Notes under the pieces: model-generated | The model's database searches: none | What the model was told of the DNA's origin: nothing | The model's input: only the letters and a program-made list of their open reading frames with translations | In this document: one piece after another, positions 36,910 to 45,800 of the stretch | Numbering within the stretch: the first letter of the stretch is position 1 | How the letters are laid out: the number at the start of each line of letters is the position of its first letter | Translations under genes and position numbers: made by a program | Assembly: GCF_014639315.1 (NCBI RefSeq) | Contig: NZ_BMFY01000004.1 | Location: 186,001 to 250,000 of the forward strand | Reading direction: 5' to 3' | Length of the DNA stretch: 64,000 nucleotides | From: Sediminivirga luteola | Lineage (GTDB): Bacteria; Actinomycetota; Actinomycetes; Actinomycetales; Brevibacteriaceae

Positions 36910-38199
36910 TCACTGATTGCTCGTCGCCGGAGTCAGCCGCTCCAGCGCGTGGATGAGCCGGTCATAGGCGTCGCGGTCCGGCCGGTGGGGCGTCTCGGTG
37001 AGGTTCGCCAGGAGCTTCACGACGAACCGCATCAGCACCGTGGACCCGAGTCCGTACTTTACCCCGAGCTGCATGAGGGCCGGACGGCCGATCACCTCGG
37101 TGAAGCCGCGACCGAGCGTGAAATACGAGCCGAAGCGGTCACGGACCAGCTCCGGGTAGGCTGCCAGGCTCCGCTCCCTCGCCGCGGCCGGCAGATGCGC
37201 GGCGTCCGCGACGACCTCCGCCGCCAGCCGCGCGGACTCCATCGCGTAGGCGATGCCCTCGCCGTTGAACGGGTTGACCATGCCGCCGGCGTCGCCGATC
37301 AGCATCAGCCCATCGCGGTAGTGCGGCGTCCGGTTGAAAGCCATCGGCAGGGCGGCTCCGCGCACCGGACCGCGCTGGTTCTCCTCGCGGTAGCCCCACT
37401 CCTCCGGCAGGGACGAGGTCCAGGAGGTGAGCACCTTGCGGTAGTCCACCTTGCCGAACTGCTTCGAGGTGTTCAGAATCCCTAAGCCCACATTGGACGT
37501 GCCGTCGCCGACGCCGAAGATCCAGCCGTAGCCCGGCAGCACCTCACCGGGCCTGCCGTCCTCGCCCGGCGCGCGCAGCTCCACCCAGCTCTCCAGCCAG
37601 TCGTCGTCATGGCGGGGGGATTCGAAGTACGTGCGCACCGCGACGCCCATCGGGCGGTCATCGCGTTTCTCCACGCCCATCGCCAGCGCCAGCCGCGCGG
37701 AGATGCCGTCCGCGGCCACCACGAGGTCGCCGTGGAAGTTCTCCTCCGGCCCGACCTTCCGGCCCCGCGCATCCGTCCCGGTGGTCCGCACGCCGATGAG
37801 CCGGCCGGATTCGTCCAGGATGGGATCGGTGACGAAGACGTGCTCGCGCAGGTCCGCTCCGGCCGCCTGCGCCCGCCTGGCGAGCGCCTCGTCGAAGCCT
37901 TCGCGGGTGCGCACCAGCCCGTACTCGGGGAAACCGCTCAGGGCGGGCCAGGGCATCTCCATCGTGTGCCCGCCGCCGATCAGCCGCAGGCCCTTGTTCT
38001 TGCGCCACCCCTCCGATTCGGGGTGCTCGATCCCCATCAGGTTCATCTCGCGCACGGCACGCGGAGTCAGGCCGTCACCGCAGATCTTCTCCCGCGGAAA
38101 GCCGGTCTTCTCCAGGACGATCACCTCTACGCCGGCGGTGGCCAGGTAGTACGCCAGGGTCGATCCGGCCGGGCCCGCGCCGACGACGATGACTCTCAC
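36910..38199 (-). CDS. menJ: Geranylgeranyl-reductase-type flavoprotein (MenJ-like)
   Basis: A 429-residue FAD enzyme: VRVIVVGAGPAGSTLAYYLA is the Rossmann loop, FPREKICGDGLTPRAVREMN the family's Cys-Gly-Asp-Gly site, and MLIGDAGGMVNPFNGEGIAY the second FAD motif. In mycobacteria MenJ saturates one double bond of the menaquinone tail, which fits the neighbours. The GTG at 38199 has CAGGAGC six bases upstream and begins right at the flavin loop; an ATG at 38247 would add 16 residues without a visible ribosome site. Confidence 0.88.
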   Translation of the reverse strand: MRVIVVGAGPAGSTLAYYLATAGVEVIVLEKTGFPREKICGDGLTPRAVREMNLMGIEHPESEGWRKNKGLRLIGGGHTMEMPWPALSGFPEYGLVRTREGFDEALARRAQAAGADLREHVFVTDPILDESGRLIGVRTTGTDARGRKVGPEENFHGDLVVAADGISARLALAMGVEKRDDRPMGVAVRTYFESPRHDDDWLESWVELRAPGEDGRPGEVLPGYGWIFGVGDGTSNVGLGILNTSKQFGKVDYRKVLTSWTSSLPEEWGYREENQRGPVRGAALPMAFNRTPHYRDGLMLIGDAGGMVNPFNGEGIAYAMESARLAAEVVADAAHLPAAARERSLAAYPELVRDRFGSYFTLGRGFTEVIGRPALMQLGVKYGLGSTVLMRFVVKLLANLTETPHRPDRDAYDRLIHALERLTPATSNQ

Positions 38200-38283
38200 T
38201 GATGCTCCTGTCTGACTCTCGTGGGTCTGTAGCTGCTCACCTGCCACCGGCCGGTTGCTCGCCGGGGCGGTGACCGGGCGCGG

Positions 38284-38982
38284 TTAGAGGAACGCCCGGT
38301 GCAGGGCGACGATGCCGCCGTTCAGGTTCCGGTGCGACACCGAGTACCACCCGGCATCGAGGATCCGGTGGCTGAGCTCCTGCTGGTCGGGCCAGGCGCG
38401 GATGGACTCCGCCAGGTAGATGTAGGCCTCCGGATTGGAGGCGATCAGCCGGGCGACCCTGGGCAGCGCCTTCATCAGGTACTCCATGTACGCGGTCCGC
38501 ACCACGGGGTTCACCGGCGTGGAGAACTCCGCGATCACCAGGCGGCCGCCGGGCTTCGTCACCCGGGCCATCTCGCGCAGCGCGGTGGCGGTGTCGGCGA
38601 TGTTGCGCAGGCCGAAGGAGATCGTCACCGAATCGAAGGAGTCATCGGCGAACGGAAGATCGCAGGCGTCGGCATAGCGGAAGTCGATCTCCGGATGGCG
38701 TCGTTTGCCCTCCTCCAGCATCCCGGAGGAGATATCCCCCGCGACCACCTCGGCGCCGGCACGCAGGAACGGAACGCTGGAGGTGCCGGTACCGGCGGCC
38801 AGATCCAGGATGCGCTGGCCCGGCTGCGGGTCGACCGCGCGGGTGACGGCCTTACGCCAGCGGGTCGCCTGCCCAGCGGAGAGGATCTCGTTGGTGAGGT
38901 CATAACGCCTGGCCACCTCGTCGAACATGGCGGCGACCTCGCGGGGCTTCTTGTCCAGCTGGGCACGGTTCATGCCCTCCAT
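38284..38982 (-). CDS. menG: Demethylmenaquinone methyltransferase
   Basis: A 232-residue UbiE/MenG enzyme: [20 protein letters not shown] and [10 protein letters not shown] open the protein. Then come [20 protein letters not shown] (SAM motif I), [20 protein letters not shown] and [15 protein letters not shown]. It performs the last step of menaquinone synthesis, methylation of the ring. The ATG at 38982 and one at 38973 (GGAGGGC before it) are both possible starts. It diverges from menF by about 70 bases. Confidence 0.93.
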   Translation of the reverse strand: MEGMNRAQLDKKPREVAAMFDEVARRYDLTNEILSAGQATRWRKAVTRAVDPQPGQRILDLAAGTGTSSVPFLRAGAEVVAGDISSGMLEEGKRRHPEIDFRYADACDLPFADDSFDSVTISFGLRNIADTATALREMARVTKPGGRLVIAEFSTPVNPVVRTAYMEYLMKALPRVARLIASNPEAYIYLAESIRAWPDQQELSHRILDAGWYSVSHRNLNGGIVALHRAFL

Positions 38983-39042
38983 GATCCCAGTGCCGGGCTG
39001 GTTGCGCTAATCCCGGCTGCGCTGCCCGGCGCGGCGGCTTCG

Positions 39043-39048
39043 TAGACT
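39043..39048 (+). promoter_or_regulatory. -10 box of a leaderless promoter
   Basis: TAGACT, six bases, then the menF GTG at 39055. No ribosome site fits, which supports a leaderless transcript. Confidence 0.55.
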
Positions 39049-39054
39049 GGCGGT

Positions 39055-40395
39055 GTGAACGCCACCTCCGCCGAGACCGGGCATCCGGCCCGCACACTGC
39101 TCAGCCGCACCCGCTTCATCGACGGCATCAGCGAGGAGGTGGCCTCCCCCTTCGGCGACGACCTGCCGACCTCCGCCCAGGAGTTCCTGCGGCTGCTGCC
39201 CGCCGACGGCTTCTCCTGCTGGGTGCGGGAGAACTCCGGGCTGGTCGGCTGGGGCGAGCTCGCCCGGCTCACCGCCCGCGGACCCGGCCGGTTCCGTGAG
39301 CTGCAGCGGCAGTGGGACGCCCTCCTCGCCGGCGCGGAGGTCACGGACGCGGTGCGGATGGAGGGCTCGGGTCCGCTGGCTTTCGGCTCGATCGCATTCG
39401 CCGCCACCTCCGCCGCCGAATCGGTGCTCGTCGTGCCCCGCGTCGTGCTCGGCCGGCGGGACGGGCGGGTGTGGATGACCACCATGCGCTTCGCCGGCGA
39501 GCCGGAGGAGGCCTCCACACTCCCCCGGCTGCGCCCCACGCCCATCCGCCCGCCGGTGTCGGCGTCCATCCGGGAGGGCCGGCTGGGCGCCGATGCCTGG
39601 GGCGCGCTCGTGGATCAGATCGCCCCCCGCCTGGGCCGGCCCGGCGCGCCGGACAAGGTGGTGCTGGCGCGCGATCTGCTCGTGCACGACGAACAGCCCT
39701 TCGACATCCGTTATCTGCTCGGGCATCTGCACGCCTCCTACCCCTCCTGCTGGACGTTCCTGGTGGACCGGCTGCTCGGTGCCACGCCCGAGCTGCTGGT
39801 CAGCGTCTCCGACGGCGCCGTGACCTCGCGGGTCCTGGCCGGCACCTACCGCTCCAGCGGAGACCGCGGGCGTGACCTGCACGAGGCGAAGGAGCTCTTC
39901 ACCCAGGCCAAGGACTCCGATGAGCACCGGCACGCGGTGGACTCCCTGGTGGAGGCCCTGGCACCCCTGACCGCCACCCTGGACGTGGACCCCCAGCCGT
40001 TCCTGCTGGAACTCGCCAATGTCATCCACCTGGCCACGGATGCGCACGGCCGACTCCGGGCCGGCTCCGACGGTGCCGTCCCCACCGCGCTGGAGGTCGC
40101 CGAGGCCGTGCATCCGACCGCGGCCCTGGGCGGCACGCCGCGCGGCGCGGCGATGGAATGGATCGAACGGCACGAGGAGATGGACCGCGGCCGCTACGGC
40201 GGGCCGGTCGGATGGATCGACGCGCGCGGCGGCGGGCAGTGGGGCATCGCGCTGCGCTGCGGCGAACTGCTCGACGAGTCGACCGCCCGCGTGTTCGCCG
40301 GCGCAGGGATCATGCCACAGTCCCGCGGCGAGATCGAGGTGGCCGAGACCGCGGCGAAGTTCGCGCCGATGCTCGGCGCCCTCGGCGCCCGCTGA
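39055..40395 (+). CDS. menF: Isochorismate synthase
   Basis: A 446-residue chorismate-using enzyme. The C-terminal catalytic domain shows PDKVVLARDLLVH, TPELLVSVSDGAVTSRVLAG, DEHRHAVDSLVEALAP, VHPTAALGGTPRGAAMEWI and RYGGPVGWIDARGGGQWGIA, ending in FAGAGIMPQSRGEIEVAETA. It makes isochorismate for menaquinone (then MenD). A GTG at 39055 is used because of the TAGACT box six bases upstream. Menaquinone use is favoured over siderophore synthesis because of the neighbours. Confidence 0.9.
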   Translation: MNATSAETGHPARTLLSRTRFIDGISEEVASPFGDDLPTSAQEFLRLLPADGFSCWVRENSGLVGWGELARLTARGPGRFRELQRQWDALLAGAEVTDAVRMEGSGPLAFGSIAFAATSAAESVLVVPRVVLGRRDGRVWMTTMRFAGEPEEASTLPRLRPTPIRPPVSASIREGRLGADAWGALVDQIAPRLGRPGAPDKVVLARDLLVHDEQPFDIRYLLGHLHASYPSCWTFLVDRLLGATPELLVSVSDGAVTSRVLAGTYRSSGDRGRDLHEAKELFTQAKDSDEHRHAVDSLVEALAPLTATLDVDPQPFLLELANVIHLATDAHGRLRAGSDGAVPTALEVAEAVHPTAALGGTPRGAAMEWIERHEEMDRGRYGGPVGWIDARGGGQWGIALRCGELLDESTARVFAGAGIMPQSRGEIEVAETAAKFAPMLGALGAR

Positions 40396-40596
40396 GCGCT
40401 CCGGCGCAGGCATCGGCGACTGCCGGTGCGGTCTGTGACGAAATGCGACACCGGCCCTTGCGGCGCGCCGCGCCCCGCAGCCAGAATGAGGCCATCGAGC
40501 CCCGCACCACGGCCCGCGACGCAGATGCCTCGTGGACCAGCCCGGCCCGCAGCGCTGATGGCCCTGCGGACCCTCTCTTCTCCGGCGGGGCGTCAC

Positions 40597-40720
40597 GATG
40601 CCGAAGCCCGGGCCATGCCGCGCGTTCCTGCTGCGCATTCCTTCCGGGCCGGTGCCCCGGGTGATGGGTTCGGCATCCTTCTTCAGATCCAGCCTCATGC
40701 TGCCTTCTGCAAAGGATGCC
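40597..40720 (+). promoter_or_regulatory. Structured leader with competing helices before metF
   Basis: GATGCCGAA (40597-40605) can pair perfectly with TTCGGCATC (40669-40677), closing a GC-rich domain of about 80 bases. The part GGCATCCTT (40672-40680) can instead pair perfectly with AAGGATGCC (40712-40720), which contains the metF ribosome site and abuts its ATG at 40722. The two helices exclude each other, as in a translational riboswitch with the closed domain as the ON state. GGTGCCCCGGGTGATG (40651-40666) recalls the 3' part of SAM-IV RNAs, but the rest does not fit well. The wider gap 40,396-40,596 also holds CCGCAG/CTGCGG hairpins and no gene. Confidence 0.55.
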
Positions 40721-40721
40721 C

Positions 40722-41663
40722 ATGCCGCCACCCCTTTCCGCCTCCGCACCCTCGGACGCCGATGACGCCCCCGCGTCCGTCAGGCGGCCGCCCCGGCGGC
40801 TGACACTGTCCTACGAGCTGTTCCCGCCGCGCTCCGACGTCCAGGCCCGGACCCTGCCGGACACCATCGAACGGCTCGCCGCGACCGGACCCGATTTCGT
40901 CTCGGTGACCTACGGCGCCGCCGGCCCCCGGCGCGCCACCACCACGGAGCTGCTGCGGTTCCTGGTAGACCAGACGCCGCTGCGCCCGCTCGCCCACCTG
41001 ACCTGCGTCGGCAACACCGAGGAACAGCTGCGCGAGATCATCGACGAGTTCCTGAGCGCCGGTGTGCGCGGCATCCTGGCGATCCGCGGCGACATCCCGG
41101 ACGGGCTCGGCTGGCCGCCGCCGGGCGCGCTGCGCTACGGCCACCATCTGGTCCGGCTGATCCGCGAGGTGGAGGCCGAGCGGGCGATCGAACTGGCTGC
41201 CGGCCGCGTCTCGATCGGCGTGGCGGCCTACCCCAACGGGCACCCGGACTCCCCGGGTCCCAGGCATGACATCGACGTGCTGCTGGCCAAGCAGCGCGCC
41301 GGCGCGGATTTCGCCATCAGCCAGCAGTTCTACGCTCCGGGCGAGTACCTGGCGCTGCTGCGACGGGCCGAGCTGGCCGGCGTGCGGCTGCCGATCCTGC
41401 CGGGGATCATGCCTCTCACGGAGCCTGGCCGCATCCTCAAGCTGTCCCGGCTGGCGCAGATCGAACCGCCCGCCGCGCTGCTGCACGAACTGGAACTGGC
41501 CCGGGACGAGACGGAACGGCACCGCCTCGGCGTCGCCGCGACCGTGCGCCTGATCCGCGCGGTGCTGGACGAGGGCGCGCCTGGCCTGCACCTGTACACC
41601 TTCAACAACCACCGCGCCGCCCTGGACGTGCTCGACGAACTCGGCTGGCCGTCCGCCGCTTGA
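40722..41663 (+). CDS. metF: 5,10-methylenetetrahydrofolate reductase
   Basis: A 313-residue MTHFR: LTLSYELFPPRSDVQARTLP, PDFVSVTYGAAGPRR, PLAHLTCVGNTEEQLREIID and RGILAIRGDIPDG are the barrel motifs that bind FAD and folate. DFAISQQFYAPGEYLALLRR and LPILPGIMPLTEPG follow. It makes methyl-THF for methionine synthesis. The ATG at 40722 has AAAGGA six bases upstream; an ATG at 40716 would lie too close to it. It is followed after 84 bases by metE. Confidence 0.92.
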   Translation: MPPPLSASAPSDADDAPASVRRPPRRLTLSYELFPPRSDVQARTLPDTIERLAATGPDFVSVTYGAAGPRRATTTELLRFLVDQTPLRPLAHLTCVGNTEEQLREIIDEFLSAGVRGILAIRGDIPDGLGWPPPGALRYGHHLVRLIREVEAERAIELAAGRVSIGVAAYPNGHPDSPGPRHDIDVLLAKQRAGADFAISQQFYAPGEYLALLRRAELAGVRLPILPGIMPLTEPGRILKLSRLAQIEPPAALLHELELARDETERHRLGVAATVRLIRAVLDEGAPGLHLYTFNNHRAALDVLDELGWPSAA

Positions 41664-41747
41664 GCACTCCCCCGCCGGGCTGCGATCCGCCCGGTTCTGC
41701 CACCGGCAGCACCTCACCGCGCCATCACCACCACAGGAGGAATCTCG

Positions 41748-44069
41748 ATGACCACCACACCGTTCCCCGCCGCGACCATCCTCGGCTACCCCCGCATCGG
41801 CCCCCGCCGCGAACTCAAACGCGCTGTGGAGGCCTACTGGTCGGGCGCCATTCCCGCCGAGGAGCTGGAGGCCACCGCCGCGTCCCTGCGCATCGACGGC
41901 TACGCGCGGCTGGCCGAACTCGGGCTCGGCGCGCAGGACTGGTCGATCCCCGCGTCGTTCTCCTACTACGATCAGGTGCTCGACACCCTCGCGGCGGCCG
42001 GCGCCGTCCCGGACCGCTTCACCGGGCTGGGACCGGATCTCGACCTGGACGGGTACTTCACCCTGGCCCGCGGCGACGCCGAGCACCAGCCGCTGGAGAT
42101 GACCAAGTGGTTCGACACCAACTACCACTACCTGGTGCCGGAGATCGGCCCGGAAACGGCGTTCTCGGCCCAGCCGGCGCGCCTACTGGAGCAGGTGCGC
42201 CAGGCGAAGGAGGCCGGCTTCGCGGCGCGGCCGGCCCTCATCGGCCCGGTGACCTTCCTGGCGCTGAGCAAGCCCGCGGCCGGCTCACCGGCGGACTTCC
42301 ACCCGCTGGACCGGCTGGAGGACCTGCTGCCGGTCTACCGGGAGCTGCTGCGTGCCCTGAGCGCAGAGGGCGCGGCCTGGGTCCAGCTGGACGAGTCCGC
42401 GCTCGCGGCGGACCACCCTCAGCGCGACGACGCGGCCCTGGCCGCGCTCGCCCAGGACGCCTACCAGCGGCTGAGCCAGGGGTCCGGCGAGGACGTTCCC
42501 GGGATCTTCGTCGCCACCGCCTACGGCCGCCTGGAAGCGGCGCTGCCAGCCCTGCTGGGGACCGGCATCGGCGCCCTGTCCCTCGACCTGGTGAAGGGTG
42601 CCAGGCAGCTGGAGCGGCTGCGCGGACTGGACCTCGGAGGCACCCGCATCGCCGCCGGCGTCGTCGACGGGCACAACGTCTGGCGGACCGATCTGGACCG
42701 CGCCCTGGAGACCCTGTCCGGGCTGCGGGACACCCTCGGCGCGGACGTCACGGTGGCCACCTCCACCTCCCTGCTGCACGTGCCCTACACCCTCGACGTG
42801 GAGGACGACCTTCCGGCCGAGGTGGTCCCCTGGCTTGCCTTCGCCGAAGAGAAGGTGCGTGAAGTCACCGCCCTGTCCGGAGCGCTGCGAGCCGGCCGTG
42901 CGTCCCAGGCGCAGGCGTTCGACGCGGCCGCGAGCGCGCTGCAGGCCCGCCACGACTCACCGCTGCGGCGGCGGGAGGACGTGCGGCGGCGCACGGAAGC
43001 GCTCGGGGAACAGGACTACCGCCGCACTCCCGCCGGCCAGCGCCGCGCGGCGCAGCGCGAACGCCTCGGCCTGCCGGCGCTGCCGACCACCACCATCGGC
43101 TCCTACCCCCAGACGAAGGAGGTCCGCCGCGCCCGCGCCGACTACGCCGCCGGCACGCTGGACCGCGCCGGATACGAGGCGCGGATGCAGGAGGAGATCC
43201 GCTCCGTGATCGCGCTGCAGACCGAGCTCGGCCTGGACGTGCTGGTGCACGGCGAGCCCGAGCGCAACGATATGGTGCAGTACTTCGCCGAGCATCTGGA
43301 CGGGTTCGCCGTCACCCGGTTCGGCTGGGTCCAGTCCTACGGCTCCCGCTGCACCCGCCCGCCGATCCTGTTCGGCGATGTCGCCCGTCCCGAGCCGATC
43401 ACCGTGCCGTGGGCCCGCTACGCCCAGTCGCTCACCGATAAGCCGGTCAAGGGCATGCTGACCGGCCCGGTGACGATCCTGGCCTGGTCGTTCGTCCGCG
43501 ACGATCAGCCGCTGGAGACCTCCGCGACGCACATCGCCCTGGCCCTGCGGGACGAGGTGGCGGATCTGGAGACCGCGGGCATCGGCATCGTCCAGGTGGA
43601 CGAGCCCGCCCTGCGGGAACTGCTCCCGCTGCGGCGCGCGGACCAGCCGGCCTATCTGGACTGGTCGGTGCGCGCCTTCCGGGTCGCGACGGCCGGAGCC
43701 GCCGACGCCACCCAGATTCACACGCACCTGTGCTACTCGGAGTTCGGCGAGGTCATCGGCGCCATCGACGGCCTGGACGCCGATGTCACCAGCATCGAGG
43801 CGGCCCGGTCGCGGATGGAGATCCTGGAGGACATCTCCGCCAGCGGCTTCACCCGCGGCATCGGCCCGGGCGTGTACGACATCCACTCCCCGCGAGTGCC
43901 CTCGGCGGAGGAGATCGCCGAGCTGCTCGGCGCGGCGCTGGCGCATGTGCCGGCGGAGGCGCTGTGGGTCAACCCGGACTGCGGCCTGAAGACGCGCGGC
44001 TATGCGGAGGTGACGGAGGCGCTGGCGAATCTGCGGCAGGCCACCGAGCGGGTCCGGGCCACGCTCTGA
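41748..44069 (+). CDS. metE: Cobalamin-independent methionine synthase
   Basis: A 773-residue MetE with both barrel domains. The N-terminal domain has ATILGYPRIGPRRELKRAVE; the catalytic domain has TTTIGSYPQTKEVRRARADY, VLVHGEPERNDMVQYFAEHL, GPVTILAWSFVRDDQP and QVDEPALRELLPL. The zinc ligands appear in IHTHLCYSEFGEVIGA and VNPDCGLKTRG. It methylates homocysteine with polyglutamyl methyl-THF, the product of the metF step. AGGAGGAA lies just upstream of its ATG. Length is normal. Confidence 0.96.
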   Translation: MTTTPFPAATILGYPRIGPRRELKRAVEAYWSGAIPAEELEATAASLRIDGYARLAELGLGAQDWSIPASFSYYDQVLDTLAAAGAVPDRFTGLGPDLDLDGYFTLARGDAEHQPLEMTKWFDTNYHYLVPEIGPETAFSAQPARLLEQVRQAKEAGFAARPALIGPVTFLALSKPAAGSPADFHPLDRLEDLLPVYRELLRALSAEGAAWVQLDESALAADHPQRDDAALAALAQDAYQRLSQGSGEDVPGIFVATAYGRLEAALPALLGTGIGALSLDLVKGARQLERLRGLDLGGTRIAAGVVDGHNVWRTDLDRALETLSGLRDTLGADVTVATSTSLLHVPYTLDVEDDLPAEVVPWLAFAEEKVREVTALSGALRAGRASQAQAFDAAASALQARHDSPLRRREDVRRRTEALGEQDYRRTPAGQRRAAQRERLGLPALPTTTIGSYPQTKEVRRARADYAAGTLDRAGYEARMQEEIRSVIALQTELGLDVLVHGEPERNDMVQYFAEHLDGFAVTRFGWVQSYGSRCTRPPILFGDVARPEPITVPWARYAQSLTDKPVKGMLTGPVTILAWSFVRDDQPLETSATHIALALRDEVADLETAGIGIVQVDEPALRELLPLRRADQPAYLDWSVRAFRVATAGAADATQIHTHLCYSEFGEVIGAIDGLDADVTSIEAARSRMEILEDISASGFTRGIGPGVYDIHSPRVPSAEEIAELLGAALAHVPAEALWVNPDCGLKTRGYAEVTEALANLRQATERVRATL

Positions 44070-44093
44070 GACCTCCGCACCACCGGTGATCGG

Positions 44094-44118
44094 CCGGCCG
44101 GCGTTGTCAGCCGGCCGG
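44094..44118. terminator. Hairpin at convergent metE/menD ends
   Basis: CCGGCCGGC and GCCGGCCGG form a nine-pair GC stem with a seven-base loop that contains the menD stop codon. There is no T run, so its use as a terminator is only likely. Confidence 0.4.
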
Positions 44119-45759
44119 CACGATCTCCAGCAGCCGGCCGGGCACCACGCCGCCGGCCAGGGCAGCCCGCAGCTGCCCGGCGGTGTCCGCTCTGAGGTGC
44201 TCCCAGCCCAGCGCCGCGGCGATGGGCCCGAAGCCGAGGCCGTGAGGGGTGCCGAAGAGGCGCGGGAACCGGTCGGCGAACTGCGGCCGGCCGTGCTCGA
44301 GGCCCGCGAAGATGCTGCCGCCGTCGTCGTTGACGACCACGACCTCCAGCGCCGGGCGCGCTTCCAGCGAAGGGAGCACCAGCCCGCCCAGGTCGTGCAG
44401 GGCGCTGATGTCGCCGATGACCGCGCGCACCGGTTCCCCGCTGCCCAAGGCGAGGCCGGCCGCGGTGGAGATCAGGCCGTCGATGCCGGCCAGGCCGCGC
44501 GAGGCGTGCACCCGGGCGCGATGGGCGGGCGTCATCGCCGCGTCCAGGTCCCGGATGACCGAGGATGATCCGGCCAGCAGCAGCCCCTCGGGTTCCGCGA
44601 GCAGCGCTGCCGCTGCGGCACGGTCCAGGGGAGCAGCGGCGTCCTGGCCCAGCGGCCGGGCGTTCCCTGCCTCGCGCCAGCGCCGGAGCCAGGACGGCTC
44701 GGCGTGCGGGGCTTCCGGCTGCGCCGGCAGCTCTGCGGGGCGCAGCAGCGTGGCGCCCGGGACGCCGGCCCCGAACCACTCCGGTTCGGGGCTGATCACG
44801 ATCTGGGGCAGCCCGGACCGGGCCAGCAGCCTCGCGACGGGACGGGACAGCGTGGGGCGGCCCAGCGTGAGCACACCGGTGATCTCCGGTGCGGGCCCCG
44901 CCGCAGCGGCCAGGACTTCCCGGTAGCGCGGGATCGCGTGCGGGTGCGAGCGCAGGCCGGAGGACGGTTCGGCCAGGACCGGCCAGCCTCGGTCCGCGGC
45001 CAGCTCGGCGGCCCGGCGCAGCGCTCCCTCACCGGGACCGGCGCCTCCGGTCTCGCCGGCGACCAGGACCGGGCGGGGCCCCAGGCCGGCAAGGCTGCCG
45101 GGCGAGGCGCTGGCATCGGGCTCGGATTCCCAGCCGTCCCGGGGCGCCGGCAGCGGCTCAGCGTCCGCACGCCCGGGGCCCCACGGCGTCGCGTCCTCAG
45201 GCACGAGCGGATCGCGGAACGCCGCATTGGCCTGGACCGGCCCGCTTCCGGCGACCGCCTCCTGGATCAGCCGGCGCAGCGATTCGCGCCAGCGGAGTTC
45301 CGCATCGGCAAGGTCGCCCGGCTCCGGGGCGGGCAGTTCGGCGGTGGCACGCAGTTCGGCGCCGAACAGCGCGCCCTGCTGCCGCATGGTCTGATTGCTG
45401 CCCGTGCCGCGCAGCTCCGCGGGACGGTCCGCGCTGAGCACCAGCATCGGCAGCCGGGAGTAGGAGGCTTCCAGGACCGCCGGGTGCAGGTTGGCCACCG
45501 CCGTGCCCGAAGTGGTCACAACCGCGGCCAGGCCGTTCTCGCCGCGGGCGCGCAACCCTCGGGCGATGCCCAGCGCCAGGAAACCGGCATCGCGTTCGTC
45601 CAGGCGCACGTGCAGCCGCAGCCGGCCGGCCTGCTCGGCGTCGTAGAGGGCGTATGCCAGCGGAGCCGAGCGCGAGCCGGGCGCCAGGACCACGTGGCGG
45701 ATCCCGCAGCCGAGCAGCTCGGTCACCGCGGCGCGGGCCAGACGGGTCGAATCGTTCAC
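44107..45759 (-). CDS. menD: MenD (SEPHCHC synthase)
   Basis: A 550-residue ThDP enzyme: HVVLAPGSRSAPLAYALYDA is the family's opening and RLHVRLDERDAGFLALGIAR holds the catalytic Glu region. RPAELRGTGSNQTMRQQGAL and, near the C-terminus, RAVIGDISALHDLGGL with VVVNDDGGSIFAGL form the ThDP/Mg2+ site. It adds 2-oxoglutarate to isochorismate. The start is the GTG at 45759 behind AGAGGGAG; the frame continues far upstream as an artefact through the aldolase gene. Menaquinone is the only plausible pathway. Confidence 0.93.
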   Translation of the reverse strand: MNDSTRLARAAVTELLGCGIRHVVLAPGSRSAPLAYALYDAEQAGRLRLHVRLDERDAGFLALGIARGLRARGENGLAAVVTTSGTAVANLHPAVLEASYSRLPMLVLSADRPAELRGTGSNQTMRQQGALFGAELRATAELPAPEPGDLADAELRWRESLRRLIQEAVAGSGPVQANAAFRDPLVPEDATPWGPGRADAEPLPAPRDGWESEPDASASPGSLAGLGPRPVLVAGETGGAGPGEGALRRAAELAADRGWPVLAEPSSGLRSHPHAIPRYREVLAAAAGPAPEITGVLTLGRPTLSRPVARLLARSGLPQIVISPEPEWFGAGVPGATLLRPAELPAQPEAPHAEPSWLRRWREAGNARPLGQDAAAPLDRAAAAALLAEPEGLLLAGSSSVIRDLDAAMTPAHRARVHASRGLAGIDGLISTAAGLALGSGEPVRAVIGDISALHDLGGLVLPSLEARPALEVVVVNDDGGSIFAGLEHGRPQFADRFPRLFGTPHGLGFGPIAAALGWEHLRADTAGQLRAALAGGVVPGRLLEIVPAG

Positions 45760-45800
45760 CGGCCGGCTCCCTCTGGCCGGGCAGCTGCGCCTGGCATGCC

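Noticed and set aside
40510..40680. Calling the metF leader a SAM-IV or SAH riboswitch
   Set aside because: Only the segment GGTGCCCCGGGTGATG and a CCCTC...GGCGGGG pair resemble SAM-IV; the GAGGAGCGCTGC core of SAH RNAs is absent. The structure is reported without a class.
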